A DNA stretch of 10,475 bases from Ekhidna sp. (GTDB lineage: Bacteria; Bacteroidota; Bacteroidia; Cytophagales; Cyclobacteriaceae), in assembly GCA_028821635.1 (NCBI GenBank), contig JAPPDO010000286.1, forward strand, positions 1 through 10,475. Reading direction: 5' to 3'. Below the pieces are notes generated by a model. It had not been told where the DNA came from. It ran no database searches and saw only the letters and a program-made list of their open reading frames with translations. This document shows positions 6,459 through 10,475 of the stretch, piece by piece; positions within the stretch are counted from its first letter, which is position 1; every line of letters starts with the position of its first letter. The position numbers were made by a program, and so were the translations under genes.

Positions 6459-6864
6459 AAAATTGATCATAAGATGCAGCAAGGACGAGTTGATAAGGGT
6501 TAGGCAATTTACTGCTGATGCCCTTGATGAGAGAAATATACCTGATTTACAAACACATAAGCTTGTACTTGCGGTGGATGAGGTTTGCGCAAACCTCATT
6601 ATTCACGCAAACAATTGCGAATTGATCAATAAAATTGAATTTGATATTAAGTTCAAGCCCACCCAAATCGCTTTCACTTTCAAGGATAAAGGCATCGGTT
6701 TTGATATTAATGAGTACAAGTCACCTTCTATGGATGATTTGATATCGGCAAGAAGGCAGGGAGGGTTGGGATTGATTCTGGTAAAAAGAATTATGGATAA
6801 AATTGAATTTTACAATGAAAAAAGCTATAATATTTGCAGATTGATCAAAACGTATCCTTTGTGA
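6451..6864 (+). CDS. RsbW/SpoIIAB-like serine kinase (HATPase_c), anti-sigma-type
   Basis: A 137-residue GHKL-fold ATPase of the anti-sigma-factor kinase type. It would phosphorylate the preceding STAS protein and hold an output protein inactive. The N-box is D43-E44-V-C-A-N48-L-I-I-H52. The G1 box is D79-K-G81-I-G83, and the G2 box is G104-G105-L-G107-L. The full ATP-binding site is therefore present. The start is ATG at 6451, eight bases before the upstream stop ends; a TTG three bases earlier is possible but less likely. In Gram-positive bacteria the partner is a sigma factor such as SigB or SigF. None is encoded here, and Bacteroidota generally lack a SigB orthologue, so the partner is unknown. 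Confidence 0.9.
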   Translation: MTKKLIIRCSKDELIRVRQFTADALDERNIPDLQTHKLVLAVDEVCANLIIHANNCELINKIEFDIKFKPTQIAFTFKDKGIGFDINEYKSPSMDDLISARRQGGLGLILVKRIMDKIEFYNEKSYNICRLIKTYPL

Positions 6865-7715
6865 GAAATTTATCAATTGTCCTAATTTCAATTTTTGTGC
6901 TTAGCTGTCAATACTTTCAACCAAAGCAGGAGGAACCGGAGAAGCCCATTGCCAGAGTTGGGGACAACATTCTCACTGAAGCTAACCTCATGGAACTGAC
7001 ACCCATGAGTCTGTCTAAGGCCGACAGTATCATTTTTGCCGAAAAATTCGTGAATGATTGGGTTAAAAAACAACTCATGGTTAAAAAAGCAAAAGAAGCT
7101 ATTAATTTTAATGAAGCCCAAATACAAAATAAAGTCTTGGATTATCAATATGCCCTAATGGTTCATGAATTAGAAAAACGGTATGTAGAAGCAAACCTTG
7201 ATGAAGAAGTCTCGGAAGAAGAAATAATTAGCTATTACGATGAGAAATCAGAAAACTTTGTCCTGCGTCAAAGTTTGGTAAAGTGTCTTTACATCAAAAT
7301 TCCCCGAAGCACTCCCCAAGTTTGGAGGTTAAGAAGAAGTTTAAAAAATTACCCTGCCAATACCACCCAAATTTGGGAATATGCCGAGCGTAATGCAGTA
7401 AAATCCTTTATGGAAGATTCTATATGGGTGAAATTCGACGAGGTACTTCTCGAGACACCACTTAAAGAAATTGCGAATAAGACAAGATTTCTCAGAACAA
7501 ACAGTTCCATTGAAGTATCAGACGAAGACTTTATCTATTTTATTAAAATTCTTGAATACAAACTCATTGGTGAAGTTGCTCCTTTGGAGTTTATTAGGGA
7601 GAGCGTTGCTGATGTAATCATTAATAAGCGAAAAATCGCTTTAAAAAGAGCACTTGAAAAAAAAATTTATGAAGAGGCAGAACAGAATGAAGCATTTGAA
7701 ATATTTAATAATTAG
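6861..7715 (+). CDS. Lipoprotein related to SurA/parvulin chaperones, no catalytic parvulin core seen
   Basis: The chosen start is GTG at 6861. It overlaps the kinase stop as GTGA and puts a clean lipoprotein signal at the N-terminus: MRNLSIVL..., a hydrophobic core, then lipobox V13-L-S-C16. A TTG at 6834 would bury that signal behind nine extra residues. The mature protein would be lipid-anchored in the envelope. Residues ~28-130 resemble the SurA N-terminal region: I-A-R-V-G-D-N-I-L-T at 30-39, then long charged helices with V-K-K-Q-L-M-V. The C-terminal helix (about 236-272) also resembles the closing SurA segment. Between them (about 132-232) the region lacks the H-I-L and G-G-x-L-G-F motifs of active parvulins. 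A chaperone or holdase role is more likely than prolyl isomerisation. The end overlaps the next gene by 29 bases. Confidence 0.75.
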   Translation: MRNLSIVLISIFVLSCQYFQPKQEEPEKPIARVGDNILTEANLMELTPMSLSKADSIIFAEKFVNDWVKKQLMVKKAKEAINFNEAQIQNKVLDYQYALMVHELEKRYVEANLDEEVSEEEIISYYDEKSENFVLRQSLVKCLYIKIPRSTPQVWRLRRSLKNYPANTTQIWEYAERNAVKSFMEDSIWVKFDEVLLETPLKEIANKTRFLRTNSSIEVSDEDFIYFIKILEYKLIGEVAPLEFIRESVADVIINKRKIALKRALEKKIYEEAEQNEAFEIFNN

Positions 7716-9024
7716 TTTATTCATAACATTACTGATAACCGGACACGCTCAGGAAAGCCAGGGAATAGTGATTGATAAAATCATAGCCAAGGTCGATGAT
7801 TACATTATCTTAAAATCTGAACTTGAACGTGCATATCTTGATTTTCTGGCAAGGGGACAGGCAAGAGTAAGTAACGCAAAGTGCGAAATACTTCAACAAC
7901 TCGTCGTCAATAAGATGCTTGTTGCTCAGGCTGAAATCGACTCTATTATCGTTTTAGAAGCAGAGGTCAATAGCAATCTGGACCGAAGAATGGCCGTCAT
8001 GATTCAGCAGTTTGGAGGTGAGTCAGAAATTCAAAAAGCATACGGCAAAAGTATTGAGCAGATTAAGTCTGAAATATTTGATAATATCAAAGAGCAACTC
8101 ACGATCCAAAGAATGCAATCAGAGCTTACGGCTGACATGAAAGTAACCCCTGCCGAAGTGCGGAAGTTTTTTAAGGAAATTCCCCGAGATTCACTGCCTT
8201 ATTTTTCAACAGAGGTTTCAATCGCTCAGATAGTCAAGCAGGCAGAACCCGGACCCTCACAAAAGGAAAAAGTAAGAAATCTCTTATTAGATATTAAATC
8301 AAGAATTGAAAGAGGAGAATCTTTTGCAACGTTAGCGAAGCAGTATTCTCAAGATCCGGGATCGGCTAGCAGAGGTGGAGAACTCGGTTTTTATGGTCGG
8401 GGGGAACTGGCTCCCGAATATGAAGCCGCTGCGCTTTCTTTATCTCCTGGAGAAATATCAATGCCTGTGGAAACGCAATTTGGATTTCATATCATTGAGC
8501 TGGAAGAAAAACGAGGCAATACATACAGGACACGTCACATATTGATCATACCAAAACCCAGCCAGGCAGACTATGACAAGGCGAAGGATTATCTGCATCG
8601 CCTCAGGACTAAAATAGTTAATGACAGTATCACATTTCAGGCAGCAGCGAAAGAGAACTCAGATGACCAGGAAACTGCCTCCGCAGGTGGTTTTTTTCAC
8701 GATGAGGCAGGTGCATTAAGGGTTTCTGCGGAGCAACTAGACCCGAATATCTTTTTTACCATAGATACCATGAGGATCGGCAGTATAACAAATCCTCTTA
8801 GGTTTCAACAGGCTGACGGGACTTACGCCTTTCGTATTATTTACTATAAAGATAAAATAAAACCTCACCAAGCTAATATTGATGACGACTACCAGAAAAT
8901 AGCAACTGCGGCACTTTCAAGAAAACAAAACCTTAAAATCTCGGAGTGGTTTGAGAAGGCAAGAAATAATGTATTCATAGACATAGACTCCGAATATGAC
9001 TATTGTAAACTCACCAACCCGTAA
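7687..9024 (+). CDS. Periplasmic SurA-like peptidyl-prolyl isomerase/chaperone with two parvulin domains
   Basis: A SurA-type folding factor that would escort unfolded outer-membrane proteins through the periplasm. The start is ATG at 7687 (445 residues), which gives a signal peptide MKHLKYLIIS..., hydrophobic to about residue 18, with likely cleavage after G-H-A21. The SurA N-terminal domain follows (about 24-160: I-D-K-I-I-A-K-V-D-D-Y-I-I-L-K-S-E-L). Parvulin domain 1 (about 173-274) has all the usual landmarks: F213-A-T-L-A-K-Q-Y-S, G230-G-E-L-G-F, G265-F-H-I-I. Parvulin domain 2 (about 279-388) starts R-T-R-H-I-L-I but is more divergent, with S-A-G-G-F-F at 332-337. The ATG at 7687 lies inside the previous gene, which suggests coupled synthesis of the lipoprotein and this partner. 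MoxR follows after 13 bases. Confidence 0.93.
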   Translation: MKHLKYLIISLFITLLITGHAQESQGIVIDKIIAKVDDYIILKSELERAYLDFLARGQARVSNAKCEILQQLVVNKMLVAQAEIDSIIVLEAEVNSNLDRRMAVMIQQFGGESEIQKAYGKSIEQIKSEIFDNIKEQLTIQRMQSELTADMKVTPAEVRKFFKEIPRDSLPYFSTEVSIAQIVKQAEPGPSQKEKVRNLLLDIKSRIERGESFATLAKQYSQDPGSASRGGELGFYGRGELAPEYEAAALSLSPGEISMPVETQFGFHIIELEEKRGNTYRTRHILIIPKPSQADYDKAKDYLHRLRTKIVNDSITFQAAAKENSDDQETASAGGFFHDEAGALRVSAEQLDPNIFFTIDTMRIGSITNPLRFQQADGTYAFRIIYYKDKIKPHQANIDDDYQKIATAALSRKQNLKISEWFEKARNNVFIDIDSEYDYCKLTNP

Positions 9025-9037
9025 AAGATCAATTAAC

Positions 9038-10000
9038 ATGGAAAAGAAGGACAGCGTAAAACTAGCAGATGAATTAACTGGCGACTTTAAGAAACTTGAA
9101 AGTGAAATCTCCAGTAAAGTAATAGGTCAGTCAGATGTAGTGCGCCTATTAATTACCTCATTGTTTTGCAACGGTCATTCACTACTGGTTGGGGTGCCGG
9201 GCTTGGCCAAGACACTACTGGTTCAGACTGTCTCGAGGTGTCTTTCATTAAATTTCAATCGTATCCAATTTACGCCAGATCTGATGCCGTCGGATATTGT
9301 GGGAGCTGAAACGCTTGATAAAGAAAGGAACTTAAGATTTATTAAGGGTCCCGTCTTTTCCAACGTCATTTTAGCAGATGAAATTAATCGCACCCCTCCT
9401 AAAACCCAATCTGCCTTGCTTGAATCCATGCAGGAGGGGAAAGTCACCGTATCGGGGCATAATTACGAATTAGATAAACCGTTCTTCGTCCTTGCCACGC
9501 AAAATCCAATTGAACAGGAAGGAACTTACCCGCTGCCTGAAGCGCAGTTAGACAGGTTTATGTTCATGATCAGGTTGGATTATCCTTCATTTGAAGATGA
9601 GCTGGAGGTAGTGAAGCTAACAACTTCAGATGTATCAAATGAAGTAAATGAGATACTTTCAAAGGAAAAGATTCTCAGCTACCAACAATTAATAAAGAAA
9701 GTACCGGTCGCCAATAATGTTTTTAAATACGCAGTTCATTTGGTTGCCAAAACCCGTCCGGGAGCGGAAAAGTCAAGTCAGTTGGCAACAGATTATCTGG
9801 AGTGGGGTGCAGGGCCAAGGGCAAGTCAATTTTTAATATTAGGCGCAAAGTGCAATTCCCTGATCAGTGGAAAGTATTCACCGGATATTGAAGATGTGCG
9901 CTCAGTAGCACTACCTGTGCTAAGGCATAGAATAGTCAGAAACTTCAAAGCTGAGGCAGAGGGTCTTACTGAAGATGAACTGATTAAACGTCTTCTTTAA
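9038..10000 (+). CDS. MoxR-family AAA+ ATPase
   Basis: A cytosolic AAA+ ATPase of the MoxR group, which as a family acts as chaperone-like remodelling machines, often with von Willebrand factor A or DUF58 partner proteins. The start chosen is ATG at 9038 (320 residues), which matches the usual family length; the ATG at 8996 would overlap the SurA-like gene and add 14 atypical residues. Visible motifs: V28-I-G-Q-S-D-V-V, Walker A G52-V-P-G-L-A-K58-T59, Walker B V110-I-L-A-D-E115, sensor 1 A153-T-Q-N-P, then P165-L-P-E-A-Q-L-D-R173-F, the MoxR signature. The C-terminal lid has G-A-G-P-R-A-S and R-H-R-I. It closes the gene run that begins at 4064. No DUF58 or VWA gene follows within the window. 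Confidence 0.94.
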   Translation: MEKKDSVKLADELTGDFKKLESEISSKVIGQSDVVRLLITSLFCNGHSLLVGVPGLAKTLLVQTVSRCLSLNFNRIQFTPDLMPSDIVGAETLDKERNLRFIKGPVFSNVILADEINRTPPKTQSALLESMQEGKVTVSGHNYELDKPFFVLATQNPIEQEGTYPLPEAQLDRFMFMIRLDYPSFEDELEVVKLTTSDVSNEVNEILSKEKILSYQQLIKKVPVANNVFKYAVHLVAKTRPGAEKSSQLATDYLEWGAGPRASQFLILGAKCNSLISGKYSPDIEDVRSVALPVLRHRIVRNFKAEAEGLTEDELIKRLL

Positions 10001-10217
10001 AACGATCAGCACCCTCACAGACTGGAACTTGCTATCAAATGACATTAATAAAGTCTACCGTAGGGGGTAAGTCCAAAAAAGGGTAGCCAGCCTGTCGGAG
10101 ACTTCTGTTATTTATTAAGGTAATCAAAACATCGGAAGGCAAGAAAATTAGACTGTCTATGTAGAGGCATCATTCTTCAGCGTTGATCATACGATCTCTT
10201 TTAATGTTTAAAGAGGC

Positions 10218-10225
10218 TAATATTG
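10218..10225 (+). promoter_or_regulatory. Possible -7 box upstream of the HAD hydrolase gene
   Basis: TAATATTG differs from the Bacteroidota -7 consensus TAnnTTTG at one position and lies 21 bases before the TTG start at 10247. No clear -33 TTTG was found at the expected distance. This is a weak candidate. Confidence 0.25.
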
Positions 10226-10246
10226 TGTTAGTAGAAAACACAAAAA

Positions 10247-10475
10247 TTGAAGGGAATTGAGCATATCTTCTTCGACTTGGATCATACACTATGGGATTAC
10301 CAGCGGAACTCTAAGGAAACACTTTTGGAAATTTATCAGCGTTTTCTAATCACTAATTATTCTGTTTCAAAAAAGAGATTTTTAAATGCCTTTTATGAGA
10401 TCAACGACCGATTTTGGCACCAATATAATTTAGGTGAAATTGATAGAAATTACATAAAAGAATACAGGTTTAAAG
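10247..10475 (+). CDS. YjjG-like HAD phosphatase (noncanonical nucleotidase), N-terminal part
   Basis: The 76 visible codons run off the right edge. The N-terminal residues read M-K-G-I-E-H-I-F-F-D10-L-D12-H-T-L-W-D-Y, which is HAD motif I (DxDxT, with Asp10 the nucleophile). The phrase FFDLDHTLWD is characteristic of Bacteroidota YjjG-family proteins. Members are cytosolic phosphatases that remove phosphate from (often non-canonical) pyrimidine nucleotides or other small phosphomonoesters. The helical cap domain starts near residue 22. The start is TTG at 10247. No ATG or GTG lies between the in-frame TAG at 10232-10234 and motif I, so a non-ATG start is needed (an ATT at 10256 would be less usual). 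The gene is separated from moxR by 246 bases and is probably its own transcription unit. Confidence 0.88.
   Translation, partial: MKGIEHIFFDLDHTLWDYQRNSKETLLEIYQRFLITNYSVSKKRFLNAFYEINDRFWHQYNLGEIDRNYIKEYRFK

Noticed and set aside
6366..6599. A minus-strand frame across the STAS/kinase junction
   Set aside because: It is antisense to two conserved coding regions and has no recognisable product.
6888..7148. A minus-strand frame in the lipoprotein gene
   Set aside because: It is Phe/Asn-rich low-information translation antisense to a supported gene.
10001..10246. An RNA gene or terminator after moxR
   Set aside because: No cloverleaf, long stem or T-run hairpin could be traced, and all frames are broken; nothing supportable was found apart from a weak -7 box.

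Overview
The window looks like chromosomal DNA of a Bacteroidota member, most likely a Cytophagales-type marine or environmental bacterium. It is AT-rich, Shine-Dalgarno sequences are weak or absent, and a Bacteroidota-type -7 box (TAnnTTTG) sits just before one start codon. The gene set also fits: RibD beside PrmC, fRMsr, SpoIIE-type phosphatase/STAS/HATPase, tandem parvulin-family proteins, MoxR, and a YjjG-like HAD hydrolase.

Region 1 (1-1403, + strand): the 3' part of a CPBP/Abi-type membrane protease is followed 11 bases later by a 383-residue protein. That protein has an HQCGH motif in the context expected for the metal centre of HEXXH-type peptide-modification enzymes (putative alpha-ketoglutarate-dependent peptide hydroxylases). 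This may be the right edge of a peptide natural-product (RiPP) locus whose precursor and other genes lie to the left. The annotation of both proteins is tentative.

Region 2 (1404-3996): a 246-base gap between convergent genes, then prmC on the minus strand. Only 21 bases away is the divergent pair ribD and fRMsr, which overlap by 38 bases.

Region 3 (4050-10000): a strong -7 box at 4050-4057 starts a tightly packed run of six genes: (a) a membrane-bound GAF-SpoIIE/PP2C phosphatase; (b) a STAS anti-sigma-factor-antagonist-like protein; (c) an RsbW/SpoIIAB-like HATPase; (d) a lipoprotein related to SurA/parvulins but with no recognisable catalytic core; (e) a periplasmic SurA-like protein with two parvulin domains; (f) a MoxR-family AAA+ ATPase. 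Genes a to e overlap one another by 4-29 bases, and f follows after 13 bases. The layout joins a complete partner-switching signalling cassette (phosphatase, phospho-switch, kinase) to outer-membrane-protein chaperones. A plausible reading is that it senses or regulates the state of the envelope. No sigma factor or other output protein is encoded in the window, so the target of the switch is unknown.

Region 4 (10001-10475): a 246-base gap with no recognised gene, then the start of a YjjG-like HAD phosphatase that begins with TTG and runs off the window.

No RNA genes, insertion sequences, CRISPR arrays or prophage genes were recognised.
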